Part shown: piece by piece, positions 35,845 through 46,590 of the stretch
Numbering within the stretch: the first letter of the stretch is position 1
Layout of the letters: every line of letters starts with the position of its first letter
DNA from: Mauremys mutica
Lineage: Eukaryota > Chordata > Testudines > Geoemydidae
Length of the DNA stretch: 64,000 nucleotides
NCBI RefSeq assembly: GCF_020497125.1
Contig: NW_025422886.1
Coordinates: 20,587-84,586, forward strand
Direction of reading: 5' to 3'
Translations under genes and position numbers: made by a program
Notes under the pieces: generated by a model
Told to the model about the DNA's origin: nothing
The model's database searches: none
What the model saw: only the letters and a program-made list of their open reading frames with translations

Positions 35845-36575
35845 TAAGGCTGCGAGTTTGTCACAGAGGTGTCATGGAAGTCACTGATTCTGTGACTTTC
35901 CGGGTCCTCCGTGACTTGTGCAGCAGCTGGTGTGGCTGGCCCAGGGCCACCTGAGCAGTTTGGGCAGCCCCTGGGCCAGCCGCACCAGCTGGCGCCATCT
36001 CAGCCCCCCCCCCCCCACCAGCAGCAGCAGGAGTTTGGGGGGTGGGAGGGGGCTCAGGGCTGAGGGTTGGGGCATGGGATGGGATGAGGGCTCTGGGTGG
36101 CACTTACTTTTGGGGGGCTCTCCCTCCCTCAACTCCTAGCTCCACATGTTGCCTCTGCCCATATGCACTGCCCCTACAGCTCCCATTGGCCATGGTTCTC
36201 AGCCAATGGGATCTGCAGAGCTGGTGTTTGGGGTGGGGTAAGTACACAGAGCTAGGAGCTGAGGGAGGGACATGTTGTCGCTTCCTGGGAGCTGTGAGGA
36301 GCCAGGTTGGGAGCCTATCAGCCTCGCAAATGTTTCCCCCCTACCCCGAGCACCAGCAGGAGGGCCCAGGCCACCCCCCCCATCACTCACAGTGCCTCCC
36401 CAGGCTTCTCCCCCCCCCCAGCACCCATGGCACCCCCATGCCACCCCCATCATGATTTAGTCGATACGGTGTATATAGTACAAGTCATGGACCAGTCATG
36501 GGCCGTGAAGTTTTTGTACTGCCTGTGACCTGTCTTTGACTTTGTCTAAAAATACCCGACTAAAACATAGCCTTA
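35845..36575. mobile_element. GC-rich hAT-type MITE
   Basis: 731 bp with ends TAAGGCTGCG and ATAGCCTTA. Duplications ACAATGAG (35,837-35,844) and ACAATGAT (36,576-36,583) match at 7 of 8. The interior carries the CCCATTGG...CCAATGGG module at 36,180-36,215. Confidence 0.8.
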
Positions 36576-36769
36576 ACAATGATAAACAAATCCCCCATGG
36601 CATATTGTACAACACGGTCCATTACCATGGCCTGTCACACCCTCATGTTAGAGGCATTGGTTAGGCAGATGATGAGATGTGACTTCTGCTTTCCTTCTAA
36701 ATTCTGTTTATTTTTTCATCACCTTTTGTCTTCTCATCCATCCACATCCTAGTTGCCTGTTTTGTCCAC

Positions 36770-36895
36770 CTGTAGCATGCTGTCTGACACCTAGACTGTG
36801 AGCTCTCTGGGGCAGGCAATGACTTTTTTGTGTCTATAGCACTTATCTAGTCTTGATTGGGATTCCTAGGTGCTGCCTTAATTCAAATAATAATC
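36770..36895 (+). repeat. Old amniote interspersed repeat
   Basis: GACTGTGAGCTCTCTGGGGC to CCTAGGTGCTGCCTTAATTC followed by AAATAATAAT is a phrase I recall from a widespread old amniote repeat. The flanks (36,584-36,769 and 36,896-37,430) hold nothing recognised. Confidence 0.5.
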
Positions 36896-37430
36896 TTAAA
36901 CAGAGAGAGGAAAGAGAAGTTTTTATCAAGACGGAAGTACATCAGCTGGTGTTAGAAATGCCAAGTGCACAATTGACAAGAGCTTTTAGTTCCAAATATT
37001 TTTATAGTGTGAATTTGCCACACAAATTATTTTCAAGTGACTCTAAGGTTGTTGGTTTTTTTTATTGTCTTGTAGCAGTGTGCTTTGCGGGCAGCAGAAC
37101 TTACATCTCTATCACATTCTGTGAAGTTATTTGATCCCTCTTCTACCATTACCTTTCTGGATATAAATTGAGCATCCTTCACTCTTTACTCATTTGGGTC
37201 TAGATTGTGCCTAACTCCTGTGCCAGTGTGCAATGGAGGGGAGGGGAAACAAGGATTCCATCCCTGCTGTGCAGGAGTGGAGCAGAATGAGAGTCTTTGT
37301 GCTCAGGATGTGCAAGGGACTTTGCTGGGCTAGTGCTGCTGTCAGTGGCTGGCCTTTCCAAGAATGGGTGATAACGGAAATCATCCAATGGCCCCAATCT
37401 GCTCCAGACCGCAGAGTTCACTGTTACAGC

Positions 37431-38052
37431 TAGAGCTGGCTGAAACATTGTCGATGGAACAGGTTTCTGTTGGATAATGCCATTTCGTCAATTTCAATTA
37501 TGTTTTCAATGGTAAAATTTTGAAACAATTCTAAAGCAAAATGTAGTGTTTTGTTTTGACTTTCTGGTTTTGTTTTTTCCCCCAAATGTCTTGTTTTGAT
37601 TTATATTATATTTCATATTTATTATTAAAATGAAAGCCCAGCATTATCGAAGGGTGCCTGTCTACATGGTACTTTACCTCACACCAGAGGGGGCTGAATT
37701 CTAGTGTACATTAGTGTGACACACACTAACTGGCCGGTGTGGACCCTGCTGGCATGTACTAAAAGTTCCTTAGTGTGTGTTGTTATTGTCCCGTTTCAAA
37801 CAGTACTACATTAATGCACAATAGGGAAGTTTTAGTATGCACCAACAGGTCCACACCAGTCAATTCTGGTGCAGAATAAAGCACCATGTAGACAAGCCCC
37901 AAAAGGAAATATTTTGATAAGGTTGTTTCAATTTTTTTCAGCATTTCCACTCCAGGAAAAGTTTGACATTTTGGTCTGATTCAAGATGAAAACAAATTTC
38001 AAAATGTTGGTGTTTCCTGCAGAACAGCAATCTTGTTTTCTGACCAGCTCTA
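37431..38052. mobile_element. Mariner-like palindromic MITE carrying another MITE
   Basis: Terminal repeats TAGAGCTGGCTGAAAC and, at the right end, GACCAGCTCTA, with TA at both ends as in Tc1/mariner. The AT-rich interior is interrupted by a second MITE at 37,652-37,899. A partial relative lies at about 60,480-60,780. Confidence 0.55.
37652..37899. mobile_element. Nested MITE with GTCTACATGG termini
   Basis: Ends GGGTGCCTGTCTACATGG and CCATGTAGACAAGCCC are inverted repeats. The two halves are partly self-complementary (CTGGCCGGTGTGGACC near 37,731 against GGTCCACACCAGTCAA near 37,849). The termini suggest Harbinger relatives. Confidence 0.6.
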
Positions 38053-38167
38053 CTGACAACCTTTCCAAGGACACAATGGCTCGTGGAGCTCCCACAGTGG
38101 CTCTGTGATTGCAGACTCCCCAGGGCTATAGCTGTCTCACACTATGGAACTCTTAGGTTACTTTTAT

Positions 38168-38519
38168 CATAGATTTTAAATTGGGAATCGATTGATTTTT
38201 AAGGTCAGAAGAAAGCAACAATGAGTCTTGTGGCAGCTTAAAGACTAACAGATGTATTGGAGCGTAAGCTTTTGTGGTGGGTATTCACCCACGAAAGCTT
38301 ATGCTCCAATACATCTGTTAGTCTTTAAGCTGCCACAAGACTCACTGTTGCTTTTTACAGATCCAGACTAACACGGCTACCCCTCTGATACTTGACAAAG
38401 TCAGAAGAGACAATTATGATCATTTAGTCTGACCTCCTGCATAACCCAGGTGACAGAACCTCACCCAGTAATTTCTGTATCCAGGCCATATCTTGTGGTT
38501 GAACTAGAGCAGATCTTTA
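38168..38519 (-). mobile_element. CR1 LINE remnant, 3' part (continues at 43,237)
   Basis: 3' UTR of a minus-strand CR1 (TTTAGTCTGACCTCCTGCAT). It is interrupted first by a SINE dimer (38,213-38,396) and then by the Harbinger element; the remainder is at 43,237-43,505. Confidence 0.7.
38213..38396. repeat. SINE (family A) inverted dimer, 64-bp-arm palindrome
   Basis: The left arm 38,213-38,278 and right arm 38,287-38,353 are reverse complements with about three mismatches around a short loop; the right copy continues to its normal end (CGGCTACCCCTCTGATACTT). The 12-bp flanks AAGGTCAGAAGA (38,201-38,212) and AAAGTCAGAAGA (38,397-38,408) match at 11 of 12, so the dimer inserted as one unit. 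Confidence 0.85.
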
Positions 38520-38898
38520 TGGGTATGTCTACACTACAAGAGTAGTTCGATTTAACTTAGGTCGAATTTGTGGATTCGACCTTATGAAGTCGAATTTGTG
38601 TATCCACACTAAGGACACTAATTCGACTTTGTGAGTCCACACTAACGGGACAAGCGTCGACATTGGAAGCGGTGCATTCCGGGCAGCTATCCCACAGTTC
38701 CCGCAGTCCCCGCTTCCCATTGGAATGCTGGGTAGAGCCCCCAATGCCTGCTGGGGGAAAAATGTGTCGAGGGTGGTTTTGGGTAACTGTCGTCATTCAA
38801 CTGTCACTACCCCCCCTCCCTCCCTGAAAGCGCCGGCGGGAAATCTGTTAGCGCACTTTTCTGGTCAGTGACAGCGCGGACGCCACAGCACTGCGAGC

Positions 38899-40182
38899 AT
38901 GGAGCCCGCTGCGATCATCGCTGCACTTATGGCCGTTGTCAACTCCTCGCACCTTATCGTCCACCTCTTCCACAGTCAGCTGCTGAGAAATCGGGCGAGG
39001 AGGCTCCGGCAGCACGGTGAGGACATGAAGTGTCAGAGTGGCACAGACCTCTCACAAAGCACGGGATCCCGCGCCGCAGAGATCATGGTGGCAATGGGTC
39101 ACGTTCATGCTATGGGACGGCGATTCTGGGCCCGGGAAACAAGCACGGACTGGTGGGACCGCATAGTGCTGCAGGTCTGGGATGAATCACAGTGGCTGCG
39201 AAACTTCAGGATGCGTAAGGGCACTTTCCTTGTACTGTGTGACTTGCTGTCCCCTGCCCTGAAGCGCCAGGACCCCCGGATGCGAGCAGCCCTGAGTGTG
39301 CAGAAGCGAGTGGCCATAGCCCTCTGGAAACTTGCAACGCCAGACAGCTACCGGTCAGTAGCGAACCACTTTGGCGTGGGCAAATCTACCGTGGGGGTTG
39401 CTGTGATGCAAGTAGCCCACGCAATCGTTGACCTACTGCTCTCAAAGGTAGTGACCCTGGGAAACGTCCAGGTCGTCATAGATGGCTTCGCCGCGATGGG
39501 ATTCCCAAACTGCGGTGGGGCTATAGATGGCACTCACATCCCTATCCTGGGACTGGCCCACCAGGCCAGCCAGTATATTAACCGAAAGGGCTACTTTTCA
39601 ATGGTGCTGCAAGCACTGGTGGACCATAGGGGACGTTTTACCAACATCTACGTCGGGTGGCCGGGCAAGGTTCATGACGCGCGTGTTTTCAGGAACTCTG
39701 GTCTGTTTAGACGCCTGCAGGAAGGTAGTTTCTTCCCGGACCACAAAATAACTGTTGGGGATGTGGAGATGCCTACAGTGATCCTCGGGGACCCAGCCTA
39801 CCCGCTAATGCCCTGGCTCATGAAGCCCTATACAGGCGCCCTGGACAGTGACAAGGAGCTCTTCAACTACCGGCTGAGCAAGTGCAGTATGGTGGTGGAG
39901 TGTGCTTTCGGACGTCTCAAGGGGAGATGGAGGAGCTTACTGACTCGCTCGGATCTCAGCGAAACCAATATCCCCATTGTTATTGCAGCTTGCTGTGTGC
40001 TCCACAATCTCTGTGAGAGCAAGGGGGAGACATTTATGGCGGGATGGGAGGTTGAGGCAAATCGCCTGGCTGCTGATTACGCTCAGCCAGACAGCCGTGC
40101 GATTAGAAGAGCCCAGCGGGAAGCGCTGTGCATCCGGGAGGCTTTGAAAGCTAGGTTCCTCAGAGAGCAGGGTAACCTATGA
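38899..40182 (+). CDS. PIF/Harbinger transposase (DDE_Tnp_4 type)
   Basis: 427 codons, no interruption. ATG at 38,899 has a strong Kozak context (A at -3, G at +4). The N-terminal half is helical and includes a helix-turn-helix-like stretch (SYRSVANHFGVGKSTVG, residues 150-166), a typical Harbinger DNA-contact or assembly region. The catalytic triad is intact: Asp210 in GAIDGTHIP, Asp298 in ILGDPAYPL and Glu334 in VVECAFGRLKGRW, with 35 residues between the last two. Length matches HARBI1-like transposases (about 350-430 aa). AATAAA at 40,300-40,305 lies 118 bp after the stop. In this superfamily the transposase needs the element's Myb-like protein for nuclear entry and end binding (established for Harbinger), and that gene is present here. 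It looks capable of coding active protein; expression is untested. Confidence 0.9.
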   Translation: MEPAAIIAALMAVVNSSHLIVHLFHSQLLRNRARRLRQHGEDMKCQSGTDLSQSTGSRAAEIMVAMGHVHAMGRRFWARETSTDWWDRIVLQVWDESQWLRNFRMRKGTFLVLCDLLSPALKRQDPRMRAALSVQKRVAIALWKLATPDSYRSVANHFGVGKSTVGVAVMQVAHAIVDLLLSKVVTLGNVQVVIDGFAAMGFPNCGGAIDGTHIPILGLAHQASQYINRKGYFSMVLQALVDHRGRFTNIYVGWPGKVHDARVFRNSGLFRRLQEGSFFPDHKITVGDVEMPTVILGDPAYPLMPWLMKPYTGALDSDKELFNYRLSKCSMVVECAFGRLKGRWRSLLTRSDLSETNIPIVIAACCVLHNLCESKGETFMAGWEVEANRLAADYAQPDSRAIRRAQREALCIREALKARFLREQGNL

Positions 40183-40299
40183 CTGTCCAGTCTCTTTACA
40201 GAGAAGCTGAACCTGCCCCTGTTTCAATTACTATTGACTTTTTTCAGCAGTTACATACCCCGTTCACCATGTTTTCCCCCCTTCCAACAGACGTTTAAA

Positions 40300-40305
40300 A
40301 ATAAA
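40300..40305 (+). terminator. Polyadenylation signal of transposase
   Basis: AATAAA downstream of the transposase stop, before the convergent gene. Confidence 0.6.
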
Positions 40306-40895
40306 GTTATTGGAACATTTTTAACTAACAAAGTTTTCTTTACTAACGAATTCGCGTTAAAGGGTTCAAACAGGGACACAGACTGTGGTGGGTACGGTGT
40401 GCAGTGATGTACAGACCGCTTCTACACTCGAGGACTGACAGGCTCCTGCTCCTACAGCGGTCTCTGGGGGGAGGACGGTTACAGGAGGGTGTGCAGGAAG
40501 GGGTGGGTTTGCAGGAAGGGGTGAGGGGTGTGTGGGAAGGGTGAGTAGGTGTAGGGGGATGATGGCTCTGGCTGGGGCTCAGGGCATCGGAGAGGTTCAT
40601 GGCTAGGGTGGAAGGGCATGGTAAGGGCAGCCTGCCTTGCCATTTGTGGATGCCAGGCGCTCGGACCCTGGGGCAACATACACCTCCCAGACTGACCTGG
40701 GGCAGCAGACACCTCCCAGAGTGACCTGGGTGCCTAGTGACTGCACTCTGTGTGTGACGTGCTGTTGATCCTGCCCCCATGTCTGTACCCTGGTAATGGT
40801 GGCTGTCCTATGCAATTAACAAACCCCTATCTCCCCTTCACACAAAGTCTTCTGCAAAGAAACATGACGGAAACAGTAATGAACAGCAAACTATT

Positions 40896-40901
40896 TTTAA
40901 T
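40896..40901 (-). terminator. Variant polyadenylation signal of Myb-like gene
   Basis: ATTAAA on the minus strand, about 70 bp beyond the stop at 40,970. Confidence 0.4.
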
Positions 40902-40969
40902 ACTCAACTACACAGTTGGGGGATGAAACTGGGATTTTGGATCGGGTGAGCCAGGAAGGGAAGCAATTC

Positions 40970-42835
40970 TCATACTTTAGGGAATGAGAGCTGTTTGGTA
41001 CATGAGCGCTCTGCTGGGGTGGAGTGACAGTTTTCACGGCCCCTAGCGCCTCTCCTTCTTGTGATTTTGGATGAGGGGGGGACAGGACTTTGTGGCGGGG
41101 GAGGGCGGTTGCAGATACAGTTCAGGGGGGCTCTCTGCTCCTGCCTGCGGTCCTGCAGAACATCCACAAGGCGCCGGAGCGTGTCCGTTTGCTCCCTCAT
41201 TAGTCCAAGCAGCGTTTGAGTCGCCTGCTGGTCTTCCTGCCGCCACCTGTCCTCCCATTCGCTGTCTGAGCGCTGCTGCTGAGAGAGGGTCTCCCTCCAC
41301 TGGCTCTGCTGGGCCGCCTCGGCTCTGGAGCAGGCCATCAGTTCAGCGAACATCTCGTCCCGAGTCTTTTTCTTTCGCTGCCTAATCTGCGCCAGCCTCT
41401 GTGAGGGGGATGCCGGGGCAGTTCGGGAAAGAGCCGCAGCTGTGTGATGGGAAAAAGGAAGTGATTTCCTTGCAAAGATACATGTTTGCGAACACTGAAC
41501 ACAGTCTACTCAGTTTCTGTGAACAAGACCATACAGGGCACCTATCTCATGTGCTCTCAGGACAAGTTCGAATTTTCGGCATTCGCTTTCATTGCCTGGG
41601 GTCTTGCACTGGAGATCGGACAAGCGGGGCAGGACAGCAGAATCCGTGTAGCAGCCAGGCCTGGTAAGCCGTAAACTTTAGGCTGCTTAACAGTTAATGG
41701 ATAGCAGTGCCCTCCTGCTGCAGGCAATCTGGAAAGCATAAAGTCTGACCCTGTTCCAGCCCCTCGCGGCTGTCCCCGGGAAAGATCCCTGTATGCTTTC
41801 CCTCTGCAGCCTCCACCACGTGGCTGTTAAACGACGGTCATTGTTATGCAAAGGAAAAGTCAAGCATTCACAATAGTAACATTACAGTAATTCCCCTAAT
41901 TAGATGCAGCAGTCGCCGAGCGAGATCACCCTGAGGTGGGTCACTAGGAGAGACAGAGAGCGCATGCTGCGTGAATCCCTGCACAGACCAGGGCCCTATG
42001 CTGCCATGCTCGTCGAGGCAATGCTCCCACTGTACCTGAGGATAGCCTGGCGCGGAAGAGTGTGCTTCCACGGAGCACCCAATAAGGCACCTCTCCCCAG
42101 GAACCTCCTGCGGAGGCTTTTCGAGTACCTCTACGAGAGCTTCGTGGAAGTGTCCCAAGAGGATTTCTGTTCGATCCCTATATGTATTGACCTTCTTTTC
42201 ATATAGTTTTTATTCCTGTTTTTAAAAAAATAAATGTTTACATGTTTATAGCACTTACCGACTGATCCTTCCCCTGATTCAGTGTCCGGGTTAACGGCCG
42301 GGGAGGGTTGGTAGGGGATCTCTGTGAGGGTGATGAAGAGATCCTGGCTGTCGGGGAAATCAGTATTGTAAGCGCTGTCGCCTGCCTCGTCCTCCACAAA
42401 CCCTTCCTCATCTTCCCCATCCGCGAACATCGCCGAGAAACTGCCCGTTGACACTATCCCATCCTCAGAGTCCACGGTCACTGGTGGGGCAGTGGTGGCA
42501 GACCCACCGAGAATGGCATGCAGTGCCTCGTAGAAGCGGCATGTCTGGGGCTGGGCTCCGGAGTGTCCGTTTGCCGCTTTGATTTTTTGGTAGCCTTGTC
42601 TCAGGTCCTTGATTTTCACGCGGCACTGCGTTGCATCCCGGCTGTATCCTCTGAGTGTCATGGCTTTGGAGACCTTCTCGTAGGTCTTTGCATTCTGTTT
42701 TTTGGAGCGCAGCTCCGAAAGCACAGACTCATCGCCCCACACAGCGATCAGATCCAAGACTTCCCGGTCAGTCCATGCTGGGGCCCTCTTTCTACTCTGA
42801 GATTGCATGGACCCCTCTGCTGGAGAGCTCTGCAT
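40970..42835 (-). CDS. Harbinger Myb/SANT-like DNA-binding protein, two exons
   Basis: Inferred as exon 1 42,835-42,259 and exon 2 41,439-40,970, joined across an 819-bp intron (GTAAGT donor at 42,258-42,253; acceptor CACACAG ending at 41,440 after a pyrimidine tract). Exon 1 ends in phase 1 and exon 2 continues in frame, giving 348 residues. The start is the Met beginning MQSSPAEGS; a longer frame upstream to 43,054 is unlike the family. Residues about 18-105 form a Myb/SANT or trihelix domain (WTDREVLDLI, Trp33, then QCRVKIKDLRQGYQKI), which binds DNA. An acidic middle (GEDEEGFVEDEAGD) follows. Exon 2 encodes a Lys/Arg-rich patch (RQRKKK) and a long charged helix (WRETLSQQQ to LRRLVDVLQDRR), probably for dimer or transposase contact. 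This is the usual partner protein of PIF/Harbinger transposases. The splice model is inferred from sequence only. Confidence 0.8.
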
Positions 42836-43236
42836 CGCTGCCGGTGCTGCTGAGCTGGCCCCGATGTCCAACCAGGAACTGAGATTCAAAATGGCCAGAC
42901 AGGAAAAGGAATTCAAATTTTCCCGGGGCTTTTCCTGTATGGCTCCTGTATGGCTGATCAGAACATCTGAGCTCGGACTGCTATCCAGAGCGTCAACACA
43001 GTGGTGCACTGTGGGATAGCTCCTGGAGCTACTAAGGTCGATTTCCGTCCACACATAGGCTAACTCGACATAGCCATGTCGAATTTAGCGCTACTCCCCT
43101 CGTCGGGGTGGAGTACCGAATTCGAACTAAAGAGCCCTCTAGGTCGAACTAATTAGCTTCCTGGTGTGGATGGGTGCACGGTTAAATCGAATTAACGCTG
43201 CTAAATTCGACATAAACTCCTAGTGTAGACCAGGCC

Positions 43237-43505
43237 TTAGAAAGACACCTGATTTTGATCTAAAGACTTCAAGTGATGGAGAATGAATTGCATTGGTTGG
43301 TAAGTTGCTCCAATGTTTAATTACAGGCAGCCTATCTAAATTATTAAAAAAATTGTCTCTAGCTTCCACTTCCAGCCATGTGATCTTGTTAAGCCTTTGT
43401 CTGTTAAACTAAGGAGCCTTCTTCTGTCAGAAATCTTCTCTCAGTGACTCTGTTACAGTCATCTTTGAAACTTCTCTTTGATAAGATAAATAGACTGAAC
43501 GGGTG
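43237..43505 (-). mobile_element. CR1 LINE remnant, continuation of 38,168-38,519
   Basis: Resumes the same CR1 3' region (AAGACTTCAAGTGATGGAGA, then CTTCCACTTCCAGCCATGTG) immediately right of the Harbinger end, showing that the LINE is the older host of both insertions. Confidence 0.7.
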
Positions 43506-45284
43506 AAACAGCTTTGTCTTGTTACTATTGTAGTTCGTTATTTCCTCTTCCTACACTGTGTAACTGATGTAATCAATCCCATATTTGGGGTCAGGAAAGA
43601 ATTTTTCCCCTGGGTCAGATTGTCTGAAACCCTGGGGTTGTTTTTTTTTTGCCTTCCTCTGCGGCCTGGGGCATGTGTCACTTGCAGGGTTAAACTTGTG
43701 TAAATGGTGAATTCTCTGTAACTTGAAGTCTTTAAACCATGATTTCAGGACTTCAGTAACTCATCCAGAGGTTAGGGGTCTATTATAGGAATGGGTGAGT
43801 TTTTGTGCCATGGTACTAAGCAGACTGAGGTCTCTGTATTACCAAATCTTGAACCTTGTTTAAAACTGTTTAATGTTGGACAGTTTCATGTGCATCTTAA
43901 CACCTTTGACTCTGTGGACCTCTTTATTCCATCCGAATTAATACAACTGGCCCCATTGTGGTAGGCACTATACAACTATACAGTACCAGATAGTCCCTGC
44001 CCCAAAGAGCTTACAGTCTAGATAAAACCCTCCCTGGATGCTAACTAATACCCCCAGCCCATATCAGCAATATGCTTGGGCAAATCTGAGTTAAAGTATG
44101 ATGGGATAAACACAGAAGATGAAGGAACAGTAAGGAGAGAGGATTGGTAGAGGGATGGGTGAAAGGGGAAGAAGGGTGAAATGATAGCAGGTAGATGGGA
44201 GCAAGATGATTTCCTTGAAAATTACAAGCTTGAACTTGATACAATAAAAGAAAAGAAGCCATTGAAGTGATTTGGAAAGGGGCTAATGTGTTCAAAGCAG
44301 CAGGAAAGAGAAATGACTAGCCGGGAAAGTTCTGGTGTGATTGGTGTAGGCAGAGGTGAGAAGCTGGAAGACCATAGCAGGGATGATTACAATAATCCCT
44401 GCAAGAGGTGATGAGGATTTAGCAGTAAAAAGGAGGAAACCTATGGGAAGAGCTCACTGTTCAATGAGGGGAGAAGGAGCTGTCAGAATTGTGAGTCTTG
44501 GTGATGGCAAGAGAGATGGGAATAAGTGGAGAAGAATTAAGAGGAAAGATGAGCAAAAGGGATTTGTTCCAGGTTGGGCGGTGAACTTCCCCTTTGTTGA
44601 ATAAATTACTACTGCCACTATAAATATTGTGTGAGTGAGTCCACACTTATCTCCCAACTCAACCCCAGTAGCGGCTGTCTCTTCCAGAATTTCAAGTGGA
44701 TGTGAAGAGCTGTAGTGCACCAGATTGGAATTGCATTTGCATATTTGTCCAATGTCATCATGGGAGCGGTGGTTTCATACTATTCAGTGTTTTGGTTCTA
44801 TTCATTTATGTTTCAGCTGCTGTAGGGGTTTTGTTATTTGTGTTGATGTTTATTATACCTATTTAAAGAAGAGCAAAGTCCAAGATCACTGGTAGCTAAT
44901 ACAGACAGTAGCTTCTGGGCAGCTGCTGGCTGGAACTGAAAGATTCTGGAGGGCTTGCCCATAATGAAATATGGACTCAGTCTGGCTCCATTTGCTTAAC
45001 TTCATTCTGGGCTCTATCCTGAAAGGAGAATCTGGCCTTTTAAAAATGTTTAACAAACACAGACAATGGAAACTGGTCCATGCAATAATTCCTGTACAAA
45101 TCACAACATCCAGAGGAGAATTTCATTCAGTTCTTTCTTTATTGTTTCTAATATAATATGACAATTAGGGGGAGATGTCTCATCTGGGATAGTTCCTGTC
45201 CAGTTACATCTTTAACACAGATGAGCCACAATGTTTTTCCTTCCTTTGTTCCTGGTAAGGGAGTTGTTTTGGAATCTACTATTG
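43506..45284. other. No gene seen; old repeat phrase near 44,000
   Basis: AT-rich. CCCTGCCCCAAAGAGCTTAC near 44,000 is part of an old amniote repeat. No other features. Confidence 0.45.
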
Positions 45285-45350
45285 AAGTTTATACACTTTT
45301 TCACAAAGTGATCACTCTACGTCTGACCTATCAGTCCTCATCCTCAAAGG
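45285..45350 (+). repeat. Penelope-like 3' fragment
   Basis: TATCAGTCCTCATCCTCAAA and the preceding ACAAAGTGATCACTCTACGT match, in the opposite orientation, the segment near 51,240-51,300 of the larger Penelope-like remnant. Confidence 0.5.
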
Positions 45351-45439
45351 AAACCGGTGGTATGGTTTGGTATGCTGTACCAGTACGATATTTATAAGCA
45401 GTATGGCATAGTGGAAAGACAAAGGAAGAGCCCGCTCCT

Positions 45440-45762
45440 AGCCCTTCCACGCAGCTGTGTCTCTGGAGTCCTCCTGCCTGGGGTCTGTACAGTATCCCTA
45501 CCGGAGGACAGGGCTGGGGGAAGTACAGCAGTCAGGCCAGAGGAGCTGCACAGTTTCCAGGATAGCCCTGCAGTTCAGGGTTCTCCCGGGAATTGCAGCA
45601 GGGAAAGGAGCAGAACATGGGGCCACTGGGCAGCCCCCCTCCCCCCTGCCAGCAGCTCTTCCGGCCTGGCTGCTGTATCACCCCCAGCCCAGTCCTCCCT
45701 GTCAGGGCTGCTGTACAGACCCCAGGCAAGAGGACTCAGGAGTTGCGGCTGCGTGGAAGGGC
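45440..45762. repeat. GC-rich imperfect palindrome
   Basis: The left arm 45,440-45,552 (CCCTTCCACGCAGC, then CTGCCTGGGGTCTGTACAG) is the approximate reverse complement of 45,640-45,762. A further partial copy of the arm end follows to about 45,825. Probably part of a MITE whose ends I could not fix. Confidence 0.65.
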
Positions 45763-45837
45763 TGGGGGCAATACAGCAGCCAGGCCGGAGGAGTTGCCAG
45801 TAGGGGGCTGCCCGGCGGCCCCATGTTCAGGATATGG

Positions 45838-46014
45838 AGATATACCTATCTCACAGAGCTGGAAGGGATCCAAAGGATCATTGAATCCAGCCCCCTACTT
45901 TCACTAGCAGGACTAAGTACTGATTTTGCCCTAGATCCCTAAGTGGCCCCCTCAAGGATTGACCTCACAACCCTGCATTTAGCAGGCCAATGCTCAAACC
46001 ACTGAGCTATATTC
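45838..46014 (-). repeat. tRNA-derived SINE
   Basis: Reverse complement of the 12,904 family: B-box complement near GGATTGACCTC and A-box complement CACTGAGCTA at about 46,000-46,009. The flank 46,015-46,585 holds nothing recognised. Confidence 0.75.
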
Positions 46015-46590
46015 AAGTTTATGATAATCACTTGCATTTTGCTTGTGTCATGTATCCATATTTACCACTGACTATTTTGCTATTAGAGGGACAAACTCTG
46101 TCAATTTGTTGCAAACAACTGCAAAGTATGAATATAATTTCCAAATATTTACACAGCTTCCATCAAGATAAGGGATAATCCCATCGTATCTCTAGCACAC
46201 AGCACTATATGGTTAAGGGAAGGCTTGTGGGGAACGCTGAGTGGATCTGAGTGGTCTCGGGACAGCCTTGTTATTTTCTGTATGGTCTGTGGTCTTCCCT
46301 ACCAAAGTAAAATTGAAGCTACCTTGATCTAAAGGGCAAATTGGAATTGCATTTGTATGTGTTTTCTGTTTATTAAACAGTTCCTAATGCCATACGCGGC
46401 AGGTTTCTATAATTTTTGGAAGTGCCCAAAATGATGTTCCCCCCATCCCCCCGCTCCCGCCCTGTAAGCCGATATAAAATGAAGCTACAATGCGTCGGCA
46501 CCACAAGATTACAAGGGTCAATTGAAAGTGGAAAGTCAGAAGCAGCACTTGCCTGCTTCAATATACGGTATTATATTTTGTTGCACCTGT

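Larger units (their letters stand above)
38521..43236. mobile_element. PIF/Harbinger DNA transposon, autonomous-looking, two genes
   Basis: 4.7 kb with short terminal repeats: GGGTATGTCTACACTA at the left end and, on the other strand, GGCCTGGTCTACACTA at the right. It sits in a minus-strand CR1, whose sequence resumes directly after it. The expected TTA target triplet is at 43,237-43,239 and, with a one-base offset, at 38,517-38,519. It carries a DDE transposase on the plus strand and a spliced Myb/SANT-like gene on the minus strand, convergent, the two-protein set known for PIF/Harbinger. Subterminal regions hold repeated GTCGAA/TTCGAC motifs and an inverted pair AGCTATCCCACAGT (about 38,686-38,699) and ACTGTGGGATAGCT (about 43,008-43,021). 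Confidence 0.88.

Noticed and set aside
40343..40815. Overlapping minus-strand frames between the two Harbinger genes
   Set aside because: They lie in the convergent 3' regions and are rich in Pro/His/Ser with no domain; no start or splice signal supports them.
42836..43054. N-terminal extension of the Myb-like protein
   Set aside because: The frame is open upstream to 43,054, but it overlaps the subterminal repeats; the inner Met at 42,835 gives a family-typical start.
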